DNA of 14,279 nt from an uncultured Coriobacteriaceae bacterium (GTDB lineage Bacteria; Actinomycetota; Coriobacteriia; Coriobacteriales; Atopobiaceae): NCBI GenBank assembly GCA_900549525.1, contig UWSJ01000046.1, positions 1-14,279 of the forward strand, written 5' to 3'. The notes beneath the pieces were generated by a model. It saw only the letters and a program-made list of their open reading frames with translations, did not search any database and was not told where the DNA came from. Both the position numbers and the translations under genes were made by a program. Positions 1 through 6,854 of the stretch are shown one piece after another; the first letter of the stretch is position 1; the number at the start of each line of letters is the position of its first letter.

Positions 1-995
1 CCGGTGTTGACCACGGGCTGCGCCTCGGACTCGCCGCAGAGCACCACCATGAGGTTCGAGGCCATGGCTGCCTTGCGCTCGTCGTCGAGGTCGAGCACGC
101 CGTCGGCCGCAAGCTTGCTCACGGCCATGTCCACCATGGAGACGGCGCCTTCAACGATCTTCTTGCGCGCGGCGATGACGGCCTCGGCCTGCTGGCGGCG
201 CAGCATCGCCGGGGCGATCTCGGGCGCGTAGGCGAGATGCGTAAGGCGCGCGTCGTCCACGGCCACTCCGGCGGGCGCGAGCCGGCGGTCGAGTTCGGCC
301 TTCAGGCTCTCGGAGACCTCCTCGATGTCGGAGCGCAGGGTGATGGAGGTGTTGGTGGCGTCATCGTCCTCCATGTGGTCGTAGGCGTAGATGCTCGCCA
401 CGTGACGCAGTGCCGTCTCGGCCTGCATAGCAACGTAGCTGGGGTAGTGATCAACGTCGAAGAGCGCCTTGGCGGTGTCTGCCACGTGCCACACCACCAC
501 GCTCGCGATCTCGATGGGGTTGCCCATCTTGTCGTTTACCTTGAGCTTGTCACCGTTGAGCGTGCGGGCGCGCACGGAGACGGTGGTCGAGAGACCCTTG
601 CCGGGCTTGTTCTTGCCCGTGACATCAATGTTGAGCTGACTGTCGGCGTTCGAAAGGGTGTGGCTGAGGAACGGGTTGGCCCAGAAGAAACCACTGTCGC
701 GTACGGTGCCCTCATACGTGCCGAACAGGATGCAGACGCGAGCCTGGCCGGGCTGCACGGTGAAAAAGCCCGCGACAGGAATGACCCAGAGGCAAAGCAG
801 GACTATGGAGGCAGCTAGGGCAAGCCCAGCTCCGAAGGGAACGGAGTCTTCGGGATATGAGCCGACGTTCATACCGGCGATGACGACGAAGGCGACGAGG
901 ACTACAAGCAGGGCAGTGAGGCCGAAGAGTATGCCCCAACCGCTTTTCGCCCTGTAAGGACGTTCTGTGCTAGGAGTGGTGGAGGAGACGCTCAT
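1..995 (-). CDS. SPFH/band-7 domain membrane protein (partial, 3' end outside window)
   Basis: Stomatin/prohibitin/HflK-C-type proteins are membrane-anchored scaffolds that form oligomers at the cytoplasmic membrane. Visible: 331 codons from ATG at 995, preceded by the ribosome site AAGGAG. A polar N-terminus is followed by two hydrophobic segments (about residues 20-41 and 55-78), then the band-7 domain, opening with FFTVQPGQARV and continuing through GFFWANPF, VRARTLNGDKLKVND and a conserved WHVADTAKALFDV stretch. The last visible part is the alpha-helical region after the domain (RRQQAEAVIAARKKIVEGAVSM is the typical coiled-coil signature; quoted in shortened form as RRQQAEAVIAARKKIVEGA). 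The gene leaves the window at base 1 still in frame, so the C-terminal tail is unseen. It has its own promoter upstream. The family is clear; the specific role is not known from sequence. Confidence 0.93.
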   Translation of the reverse strand, partial: MSVSSTTPSTERPYRAKSGWGILFGLTALLVVLVAFVVIAGMNVGSYPEDSVPFGAGLALAASIVLLCLWVIPVAGFFTVQPGQARVCILFGTYEGTVRDSGFFWANPFLSHTLSNADSQLNIDVTGKNKPGKGLSTTVSVRARTLNGDKLKVNDKMGNPIEIASVVVWHVADTAKALFDVDHYPSYVAMQAETALRHVASIYAYDHMEDDDATNTSITLRSDIEEVSESLKAELDRRLAPAGVAVDDARLTHLAYAPEIAPAMLRRQQAEAVIAARKKIVEGAVSMVDMAVSKLAADGVLDLDDERKAAMASNLMVVLCGESEAQPVVNT

Positions 996-1097
996 GAGAG
1001 CTCCTTTCGATTGCATGCGCGCGGTATTGCCGCATGCGTGCCCTGGTATGAGGTGGGGGGGCAAATCTCGCGGCATCGCTTCTGCGAAGTTGAGACC

Positions 1098-1126
1098 ATA
1101 GTGATATCACATTGAGTTCAAGTCAA
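1098..1126 (-). promoter_or_regulatory. Promoter of the SPFH gene with overlapping palindrome
   Basis: On the minus strand a -35 box TTGACT (1121-1126) is followed after exactly 17 bases by CACTAT (1098-1103), about 100 bases before the SPFH start codon. The perfect 10-bp palindrome GTGATATCAC (1101-1110) overlaps the -10 box and spacer, a position that suits a repressor operator. The regulator is not identifiable here. The -35 box is a good match, the -10 a mediocre one. Confidence 0.5.
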
Positions 1127-1221
1127 GCGTGATGCTCGTTTACCCGCCGACGTTTTTTGCGAGTGGCAACATCGCAGCTCAAAGGCCGCGTAAAGAAGTC
1201 TATACGAGGGGATTTGCGCCC

Positions 1222-1461
1222 ATGGCGGCGGGATTTGCCGTGTTTGTGCTTGCACTCTTCTGGCTCAGCCTGCACTACCTCTGGGACTGGGGCTGGAAGA
1301 TGGCGCCAACGTTTGTGCTTGGCGCGGCGGGCCTTACGGTTGCGCTTGTGGCGGCGCTCGTGGCCGAGAGGACACGGCGTGACAATGACCTGCTCACCTA
1401 CTGCTCGCCCTTGGTGCCACGTCGGCCGGGGTCGCCAAGCCTTCAGTGGTCGACGCCGTGA
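1222..1461 (+). CDS. Orphan small membrane ORF, probably 3'-truncated
   Basis: I do not recognise this protein. From ATG 1222 (preceded by GAGGGG about ten bases upstream) it encodes about 79 residues with two hydrophobic stretches, around AAGFAVFVLALFWLSLHYLW and PTFVLGAAGLTVALVAALVA, then a charged ERTRRDNDLLT tail. An upstream GTG/ATG at 1129/1132 would add 30 polar residues. After about base 1395 the predicted protein turns into proline- and serine-rich sequence with no family character, exactly where a FetB-like reading starts in another frame. The simplest reading is that a deletion joined the 5' part of a small membrane protein gene to the 3' part of a permease gene. It could still be expressed as a short membrane protein. 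Confidence 0.4.
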   Translation: MAAGFAVFVLALFWLSLHYLWDWGWKMAPTFVLGAAGLTVALVAALVAERTRRDNDLLTYCSPLVPRRPGSPSLQWSTP

Positions 1462-1664
1462 AGCTCGGCCTTCTGCCCACGGTGTCGCAGCTTGCGTCGA
1501 GCGGTCTCGTGCTTATCCCGGGCATGATGGCAGGGCAGATCATCGCCGGAGCCGACCCGATTCTCGCGGCCAAGTACCAGTTCGTGGTGCTTGCGGCCAT
1601 CAGTGTGCTCGCCAAGGCCGACAGACGTCGGCGGCGGCCTCCGGTGACTACAGCAGCCCGATGA
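1389..1664 (+). pseudogene. C-terminal remnant of a FetB/UPF0014-type permease
   Basis: FetB proteins are membrane subunits of the FetAB iron-export ABC system. The frame running from 1389 to a TGA at 1662-1664 encodes only the family's C-terminal signature: LALGATSAG, a KLGLLPTVSQLASSGLVLIP stretch, then PGMMAGQIIAGADPILAAKY and QFVVLAA. The alignment is to my memory of the E. coli protein (PGMMSGLIFAGIDPVKAIKYQ). About two thirds of the N-terminal part is missing. Upstream the frame meets TGA at 1386-1388. The expected last hydrophobic helix is replaced by an arginine-rich tail (KADRRRRRPPV). No FetA ATPase is in the window. The 3' end overlaps the convergent threonine aldolase gene by 17 bases. 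A relic is far likelier than a functional gene. Confidence 0.75.
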
Positions 1665-2673
1665 GCTCGTCCACGTCCTCGGGGCGGGTGGCCCAGCTCG
1701 TGCAGAGGCGAATCACCACGCGGTTGTCGGGCAGGGTCTCGATGAAGCCGTACTCGATGTTCTCGGCGAGCTTCTCGGCCTGCTCGTGCGTAACGACCAC
1801 CATCACCTGGTTGGTGGTGCTTGGCATGTAGAGCTCGTAGCCGCGTGCCACGAGCGCCTCGCGGATGCGGTCGGCCTGGTCGTTGGCGTTTCTCGCGATG
1901 CGCTCGTAGAGACCGTCGGTGAAGAGCGCGTCAAACTGCACGCCCAGCAGGCGGCCCTTGGCGAGCATGCCGCCGTGGATCTTGGTGAGCGTGTAGAAGT
2001 GTGGGATGAGGCCCGGGGTGGGGAAGACCACGGCCTCGCCGAAGAGTGCGCCCACCTTGGTGCCGCCGATGTAGAACGCGTTGGCGAGGCGGACGATGTC
2101 GGGCAGCGTCACGTCGTTGCCGCGCGCGGTGAGGCCGTAGCCCATGCGTGCGCCGTCTACGAATAGCTTGAGCTGGCATTCGTCGCAGGCCGCGCGAATG
2201 GCCTCGAGCTCGGCGAGGGTGTAGAGCGTGCCGTACTCCGTGGGCTGTGAGATGTAAGCGGCACCCGGCCATACCTCGTGCTCGTTGTTGGCATCGGCTT
2301 GGAAGACGCGCACGTAGTCGCGGATGGCGTCTGCCGTGAGCTTGCCGTCGTGCCCCGGTACCACGAGTACCTTGTGGCCTCCGTGCTCGATGGCGCCGGC
2401 CTCGTGGACGGCAATGTGGGCGCTCGGCACGGCGATGACGCCCTCGTAAGGACGCAACAGCGAGGAGAGCACCGTCTCGTTGGTCTGCGTGCCACCTACG
2501 AGGAAGTGGATTTCTGCCTCGGGTGCCTTGCAGGCGGCGCGGATCTTCTCGCGCGCGCTCTCGCAGTAGGGGTCGAGGCCGTAGCCCACGGTCTTCTCCA
2601 TGTTGGTGCGGACGAGCGCGTCCAGAACCTCCGGCGCCGCACCCTCCATGTAGTCGTTCACGAACTGCTGCAT
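1648..2673 (-). CDS. Low-specificity L-threonine aldolase (PLP-dependent)
   Basis: A 341-residue fold-type I PLP enzyme of the threonine aldolase/beta-eliminating lyase family, cleaving L-threonine or allo-threonine to glycine and acetaldehyde in the cytoplasm. Visible: the LVGGTQTNE cofactor loop (about residues 58-66), HIAVHEAGAIE (86-96), the cofactor-ring Asp in LFVDGARMGYG (D173, with R176), and the Schiff-base lysine in FYIGGTKVGALFGE (K206). Length matches the family. I chose ATG 2673 because GAGGAG lies about seven bases upstream and homology starts here; an in-frame extension to 2802 is not supported. It faces the FetB remnant tail to tail. The family also contains enzymes acting on other beta-hydroxy amino acids, so substrate preference is inferred. 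Confidence 0.92.
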   Translation of the reverse strand: MQQFVNDYMEGAAPEVLDALVRTNMEKTVGYGLDPYCESAREKIRAACKAPEAEIHFLVGGTQTNETVLSSLLRPYEGVIAVPSAHIAVHEAGAIEHGGHKVLVVPGHDGKLTADAIRDYVRVFQADANNEHEVWPGAAYISQPTEYGTLYTLAELEAIRAACDECQLKLFVDGARMGYGLTARGNDVTLPDIVRLANAFYIGGTKVGALFGEAVVFPTPGLIPHFYTLTKIHGGMLAKGRLLGVQFDALFTDGLYERIARNANDQADRIREALVARGYELYMPSTTNQVMVVVTHEQAEKLAENIEYGFIETLPDNRVVIRLCTSWATRPEDVDELIGLL

Positions 2674-2811
2674 CTGCGTCTCCTCGCCTGTCCCGCCCCG
2701 TCGTTTCCGGCGATTATGATAGCCACGATAGACGTCAGGACGTTCGAGATGCACTGGCGGGCGAAGCGGCTCGACGACGGAATGGGGGCGTATGGACGGC
2801 ATGAAAGCGGC

Positions 2812-3486
2812 GTGAGGTGCGAGGGAGGAGGCGCTGTCTCACAGCGCGAACTTCACGACGCCGGCTTGTGGTATGACGCCAACAATGATCCGGAGATGGT
2901 CGCCGAGCGCTTGGCAGCCCGGCGCCTCACGCATCGGTTTAACCTGCTCGAGCCGGACGAGGAGGGCCTGGCTTGCGAGATTCTTGGGCAGCTGCTGGAG
3001 CACGTGGGCAAAAGCGTCACGGTGCTTGCGCCGTTTCGCCGTGACTGCGGCTATCCCATCTCCATCGGGGACGGCACGTTCGTGAACTACGGTGCCAACT
3101 TCATGGACGGAGCTCCCATTACCGTGGGTCGCAACGTGTTCATCGGCCCCAACTGCGGGCTCTGTACGGCGCAGCATCCCCTTCGCTGGCAGGAGCGCAG
3201 CCTCGGGCTCGAGCGCGCGCTCCCCGTGACAATCGGTGACAACTGCTGGCTGGGTGGGGACGTCAGGGTCATGCCGGGCGCCACCATTGGCGAGCGAGTC
3301 CTCCGGGACGGCGTCAAGCGCGTGGTAGGCGAGGCGGCCCTTGACGGCCTTCTTTACGGTTTGGTTGCCTATGGTGTCCCCCTGCGCGTGTTTGCCGCGC
3401 CATTGGAGCCAACGGATGGCATATGTCGGCGTATGCTTACGTCTAATTCTGACGCCGCTGCGGAGCAGGGGGAGAGGGTGGACCGC
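2812..3486 (+). pseudogene. Maltose/galactoside-type O-acetyltransferase, probably decaying
   Basis: Left-handed beta-helix (hexapeptide) acetyltransferases of this group move acetyl from acetyl-CoA to sugars. Visible: the N-terminal maltose-acetyltransferase cap (LWYDANNDPEMVAERLAARR, then LTHRFNLL), helix turns (GDGTFVNYGANFMDGAPITV), the catalytic-His loop LCTAQHPL, and the late turns ALPVTIGDNCWLGGDVRV and MPGATIGER. Two oddities suggest loss of function. A strong ribosome site (GGGAGGAGG, 2823-2831) is followed at the expected distance by GTC (2836-2838), where the homologous start would be, so the start codon seems mutated; other in-frame starts (ATG 2782, GTG 2812) lack a good site. 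After GATIGER the usual VIGAGSVVTRDIP repeats are unrecognisable until AYGVPLRV. There is no stop codon before the next gene, so it reads in frame into the amidotransferase. Confidence 0.6.
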
Positions 3487-4191
3487 GTGCACGTGCATTT
3501 TGTTGTTCACGAGTCGTTCGAGTCGCCGGGGGCGTATGAGGACTGGGCGCGGGCGCGGGGCCACGAGGTGACGCTGACCCGCCTCTATGCGGGCGAGACG
3601 CTTCCCGAGGGGCCGGAGGGCATCGACCTACTTGTGGTGATGGGTGGCCCACAGTCTCCGGCCACATCGCTGGAGGAATGCCCGTACTTTGACGCGCTTG
3701 GCGAGGAGCGTCTGATTCGCTCGTGCGTTGATGCGGGTGCGGCGGTGGTTGGCGTGTGCCTGGGTTCGCAGCTTCTTGGTGAGGCATTTGGGGTACGCTT
3801 TGCCCACAGTCCGGAACGCGAGATCGGGCTGTTCCCGATTGAGCTTACGGAAGCGGGCAAAGCCGATGCCCTGCTCGCGGACTTTGGGCCAGGCCTTCCT
3901 GTGGGGCACTGGCACGGCGACATGCCCGGAATTGCTCCCGGTGCGGAGGTTCTCGCGACAAGCGCCGGCTGTCCGCGCCAGATCGTGCGCTACGCCCCTC
4001 GCGTCTATGGCTTTCAGTGCCATCTTGAGTTTACGGCGGCGTCCATCAGGGGAATCGTCGACGCTTCGACCGAGGAGCTGGCCCGCTATGCCAGCTGTCC
4101 GTTCGTGGAGGATGCGCAGACGCTGCTGACTCATGACTACGAGCCCATGAACCGGGTTCTCTGGGGCTTTCTGGACCGCTTGATGGGTTAG
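3487..4191 (+). CDS. Class I glutamine amidotransferase (GuaA-like GATase domain, stand-alone)
   Basis: A 234-residue protein with the triad-type GATase fold that releases ammonia from glutamine, or hydrolyses a related gamma-glutamyl bond. Visible: N-terminal HVHFVVHESFESPGAYEDW, oxyanion region LLVVMGGPQSP (about 49-58), nucleophile elbow GVCLGSQLLGEAFG with Cys91, and the His-Glu pair in YGFQCHLEFT (H179, E181). GTG 3487 is chosen because GGGGGAGAGG lies about eight bases upstream and the protein then has family length; ATG 3433 is an alternative. The synthetase partner domain is absent, as in many small GMP-synthase-like amidotransferases of unknown acceptor. The frame is open upstream through the acetyltransferase remnant, so a fused product cannot be excluded. 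Confidence 0.85.
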   Translation: MHVHFVVHESFESPGAYEDWARARGHEVTLTRLYAGETLPEGPEGIDLLVVMGGPQSPATSLEECPYFDALGEERLIRSCVDAGAAVVGVCLGSQLLGEAFGVRFAHSPEREIGLFPIELTEAGKADALLADFGPGLPVGHWHGDMPGIAPGAEVLATSAGCPRQIVRYAPRVYGFQCHLEFTAASIRGIVDASTEELARYASCPFVEDAQTLLTHDYEPMNRVLWGFLDRLMG

Positions 4192-4242
4192 ACGGGCGTG
4201 GCGCGTCAATCGTTCTCGGGAAGGATGCCACGTTTGCCTCGT

Positions 4243-4370
4243 TCTGTATGGATTGGCGGGAGAGGGTCTGTCGTGAGGTATGCCAGAGGTGGCAAAAAAT
4301 AACTATAAAGTTATTATCCGGCCTCTCGGAGGGGCGCATTGCCCCTCCGCTCCCATCTCATCCATACAGA
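4243..4370. repeat. 128-bp element bounded by perfect 11-bp inverted repeats
   Basis: TCTGTATGGAT (4243-4253) is repeated exactly in inverse as ATCCATACAGA (4360-4370). Inside are an AT-rich stem AATAACT/AGTTATT (4298-4304 and 4309-4315, four-base loop) and a GC-rich stem CGGAGGGGC/GCCCCTCCG (4327-4335 and 4341-4349, five-base loop). Together these could fold as a three-way junction on either strand. It lies in the 347-bp gap between two convergent genes and encodes no plausible protein. It could be a miniature mobile element, a small RNA, or a structured 3' region; I see no target-site duplication. Confidence 0.5.
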
Positions 4371-4415
4371 TCGGCCTGTTTTCGTCATGTGCTGGCTGTT
4401 CGTGTGTCATAGGGC

Positions 4416-4457
4416 AGGAAAACGGGGCAAAGCCGCCGCTGCCGGATGGCTTTGCCC
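4416..4457 (-). terminator. Intrinsic terminator of the YbjQ-family gene
   Basis: A perfect 10-bp stem GGGCAAAGCC (4425-4434) / GGCTTTGCCC (4448-4457) has a 13-base loop. Read on the minus strand it is followed by CGTTTTCC, a short T tract. It starts about 80 bases after the stop codon of the minus-strand gene ending at 4539. The T tract is short, so efficiency is uncertain. Confidence 0.55.
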
Positions 4458-4538
4458 TGCATCGTCAGCCGATTGTCCCGTCGTTTGTGACGCGCGTGCC
4501 CGGGTAGCTGCATGCGCCGCGAAGGCCTTCCGAAGGCG

Positions 4539-4862
4539 CTATTGCCCAAGCATCACGGCCGTGCCACTGGCGGTGACCATAAGCATGCCGTTATCAGAAC
4601 CGAGCGTCTCGTAGTCGACGTCGACACCCACCACGGCGTTGGCACCGAGCGCACCGGCGCGCTCCATAAGCTCGTTGAGGGCCTCCTCTCGGGCCTTCAT
4701 GAGCTCGTTTTCGTAGCTCTGGCTTCGACCTCCGACCATGTTGCGGAAACCCGCGGCGATGTCTTTGAACATGTTGACACCGCTGATGACCTCGCCAAAG
4801 ACGATGCCGTAGTAGCCGACGATCTTGTAGCCGTCGACGCTGGGTGTGGTGGTGACAATCAT
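4539..4862 (-). CDS. YbjQ/UPF0145 family protein (DUF74, putative heavy-metal-binding fold)
   Basis: A 107-residue protein matching the UPF0145 family in length and order: MIVTTTPSVDGYKIVGYYGI, then VFGEVISGVNMFKDIAAGFR, a conserved GGRSQSYENELMKAREEAL segment, and ALGANAVVGVDVDYETLG near the end. Structures in this family form pentameric beta-sandwich rings; a metal-binding role was proposed from fold and is not proven. No signal peptide is visible, so it is probably cytoplasmic. ATG 4862 has AAGGAG seven bases upstream. A GCGCGCC/GGCGCGC hairpin (4881-4899) lies in the leader close to the ribosome site. It runs in the same direction as the reductase remnant, 127 bases downstream of it. Confidence 0.92.
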   Translation of the reverse strand: MIVTTTPSVDGYKIVGYYGIVFGEVISGVNMFKDIAAGFRNMVGGRSQSYENELMKAREEALNELMERAGALGANAVVGVDVDYETLGSDNGMLMVTASGTAVMLGQ

Positions 4863-4989
4863 GGGCGCTCCTTTGGGCGGGCGCGCCCCCACGGCGCGCG
4901 TTGTAGGCAGTCTAGTACTGTCATGCGCCGGGGACGGGATGATCGAGCCGCCCTTCGGTGGGTGCGCGTAAGCGTTGTGCCAGCAGGGC

Positions 4990-5652
4990 CTACAGCTTGC
5001 CGCCGTACACCGGAAAGTGCGCTGCCTCGCCGTTGTCGGTAATGGGTGCAACGATGCGCAGCGCCGTCATGGCGACATCGGAGATCTCAAAGTTGACCTG
5101 AGCATTCGCACGGATGTGGTCGGGATTGCCTGTCTTGGGCAGCGCCGCCAGTCCCAGCTGCAGGCAATAGCGGATGCACGGCTGCGGAACGGAGACGCCG
5201 TAGCGCTTGGCAACCTCGGCAATCTGGGGGTTGCCGAGCACCGTGCCGTGGCCAACGGGCGAATAGGCCTCCGCGAGGATGCCGTGTGCCCGGCACCAGT
5301 CGACGAGTTCGAACGGCGTGTGTCCCACGTGGGCGAGCACCTGGTTGACCATGGGCTTTACGCGGCAGCTGCCCAAGACGTTCTCGGCGACCTTCGTGGT
5401 CACGAAGACGTCGTCGCGCGCCGCACCGGATGCGCGCAGTCCCTCTCTGACGTCCGCCTCGTTGTCGTAGGCCTGCGCCGTGTCTACGTGGCGATAGCCG
5501 AGGTCGATGGCCACGCTCACCGCGTGCGCGGTCTGGGCGTCGTTGGGCTCGCCAATGGGGAAGATGCTCTCGGCCTCGAAGGCGGCGTGCGTTACGGCCT
5601 CGGTAATCCTGTGCGAGCTGAGGCAGGAGCTCTCCCTCGTGGTCAGAACCGC
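4990..5652 (-). pseudogene. Aldo/keto reductase with internal deletion and no start codon
   Basis: NADPH-dependent aldo/keto reductases are TIM barrels of about 270-300 residues. This frame is open from just after a TGA (5653-5655) to TAG at 4990-4992, 220 residues, with no ATG ahead of the conserved part. It starts family-like at IFPIGEPNDAQTAHAV, then DLGYRHVDTAQAYDNEADVR (Asp and Tyr of the catalytic tetrad) and VFVTTKV (Lys). Near base 5365 it jumps from AENVLGSC directly to RVKPMVNQVLAHVGHTPFEL, skipping about 85 residues that carry the catalytic His (usual LIHWP) and the middle strands. The rest is intact: GILAEAYSPVGHGTVLGN, LAALPKTGNPDHIRANAQ and the C-terminal HFPVYGGKL. Both missing parts make activity very unlikely. 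It diverges from a LysR gene, its probable former regulator. Confidence 0.8.
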
Positions 5653-5665
5653 TCAGCGCGGCGGC

Positions 5666-5728
5666 CTATTTTCGAAGCTCTTCGGGGCATCCCGCTCCTT
5701 TGAGACAGCTGTCGAAGTCCTCCTGCAT
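5666..5728 (-). other. 20-codon ORF with a good ribosome site, upstream of the reductase remnant
   Basis: MQEDFDSCLKGAGCPEELRK starts at ATG 5728 behind GGGAGGTGCG and ends at TAG 5666-5668. It is in a different frame from the reductase remnant that follows. I do not recognise it. It may be the truncated N-terminus of a lost gene or a chance ORF; the ribosome site and compositional balance are the only support. Confidence 0.2.
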
Positions 5729-5788
5729 CGCACCTCCCTGTTCGTGGGCTCGCGTCAACACGCATCCTAGGAGGTGGGAGGTCGCATG

Positions 5789-5794
5789 TATAAT
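5789..5794 (+). promoter_or_regulatory. Possible -10 box (TATAAT) of the LysR gene
   Basis: TATAAT lies 58 bases before the LysR start in an AT-rich divergent intergenic stretch (5786-5820) that also contains the palindrome-like AATTTGAATTCA. No convincing -35 box is at the right distance, so a regulator-dependent or extended promoter is possible. LysR operators usually sit in exactly such divergent regions. Confidence 0.35.
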
Positions 5795-5851
5795 GCCTAT
5801 ACCAATTTGAATTCATGCACAGAGCGCATGAAGGTTTCAGGAGGGTCATCC

Positions 5852-6766
5852 ATGGAGCTGCGTGTCCTCGAATACTACCTGGCCCTTGCCCGTGAGGGGA
5901 GCGTATCGGGCGCGGCCGAGGTGCTGCATATCTCGCAGCCCACGCTGTCGCGCCAGCTTATCGACCTCGAGCGGGAGCTCGGCACGACGCTCTTCGAGCG
6001 CGGCAGACGCGGGATCACGCTCACTGAGGACGGCATGTTGCTGCGCAGGCGCGCTACCGAGATCTGCGACCTCGTGCGCATCACGGAGTCCGAGGTGATG
6101 ATGAACCGTGGCGTGGTAGAGGGCGAGATTCGCATCGGCTGCGCCGAGACCCGAGCCATGGATCTCGTGGTAAGCGTCATGCACGGGCTGCAGGAGGATC
6201 ATCCCGACGTCACCTACCGTGTGACAAGTGGCGTGGCAGAAGACGTCGTTGAGCAGATCATGCACGGCCTTGTTGACTTTGGCCTGCTCATCCGCCTGCA
6301 TGAGGAGTGGAATCTGGGCTCGCTGCGGCTTCCCACCAACGAGCGGCCGATCGTCGTCATGCGTGAGTCGTGCCCCTTGGTGGCCTTGGAGCGGGTTGGC
6401 ATCGACGACCTCGTTACCGAGCGCCTTGTTCTGCCTTCCAGCTATCCCGAGATGCGGTTCCTCGCGAGGGAGAAGCCGCGCGGGGAAGGCGGCAGGCTCG
6501 ACATTGCGGCAACGTTTGGGCTTACGTACAACGCCCTTCGCATGGTGCGGGCGGGCATTGGCTGCGCCGTCACGCTCGAGGGGCTGGTGGAGGACCGTCT
6601 GGGTTCGGGGCTCGTGACGCGCCCGCTTGCCGTGGAGCTCGACATGCCAAGTTATCTCGTCTGGAAGCCGTTCCAGCTGAGAACGCGCGCGTGCGAGGCG
6701 TTCCTCGACCGTGCCCGGGAGCGCCTCGGGGAAGGTGGGGGCGGCGGCGTCGCAGCGGGCGGTTGA
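5852..6766 (+). CDS. LysR-family transcriptional regulator
   Basis: A 304-residue LysR-type regulator. Residues 1-60 form the winged helix-turn-helix (MELRVLEYYLALAREGSVSG, AAEVLHISQPTLSRQLIDLE, RELGTTLFERGRRGITLTEDG). The rest is the two-lobed effector-binding domain, opening at GEIRIGCAETRAMDLV. ATG 5852 has AGGAGGG six bases upstream and matches the family N-terminus. An in-frame ATG at 5786 behind AGGAGGTGGGAGG would add 22 residues, but the TATAAT between them argues against it. It diverges from the reductase remnant, the usual LysR-target arrangement, so the original target gene is probably now broken and the regulator may be an orphan. The effector is unknown. Confidence 0.93.
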   Translation: MELRVLEYYLALAREGSVSGAAEVLHISQPTLSRQLIDLERELGTTLFERGRRGITLTEDGMLLRRRATEICDLVRITESEVMMNRGVVEGEIRIGCAETRAMDLVVSVMHGLQEDHPDVTYRVTSGVAEDVVEQIMHGLVDFGLLIRLHEEWNLGSLRLPTNERPIVVMRESCPLVALERVGIDDLVTERLVLPSSYPEMRFLAREKPRGEGGRLDIAATFGLTYNALRMVRAGIGCAVTLEGLVEDRLGSGLVTRPLAVELDMPSYLVWKPFQLRTRACEAFLDRARERLGEGGGGGVAAGG

Positions 6767-6854
6767 CCCAGCCTTGCGTGATGCGTTCATCTGGCGGTAA
6801 CCGACCCGGCATTCGCCATGGGGCATACTTTTCCGGACTGACGGGAGGGCGTAT

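Larger units (their letters stand above)
4192..4538. other. 347-bp non-coding gap between convergent genes
   Basis: No ORF here has family character or a ribosome site; short frames across it are proline/serine-rich shadows. It contains the 128-bp inverted-repeat element, the minus-strand terminator and little else. The AT-rich core at 4293-4316 stands out sharply against the GC-rich surroundings. Confidence 0.6.

Noticed and set aside
237..818. 193-residue plus-strand open frame
   Set aside because: Shadow of the SPFH gene on the opposite strand.
2278..2800. 5' extension of the plus-strand frame that contains the acetyltransferase and amidotransferase
   Set aside because: It runs antisense through the threonine aldolase gene; family homology starts only near 2836.
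5786..5851. Earlier in-frame LysR start (ATG 5786) behind AGGAGGTGGGAGG
   Set aside because: Adds 22 residues not found in LysR N-termini, and a TATAAT box lies downstream of it; kept only as an alternative.
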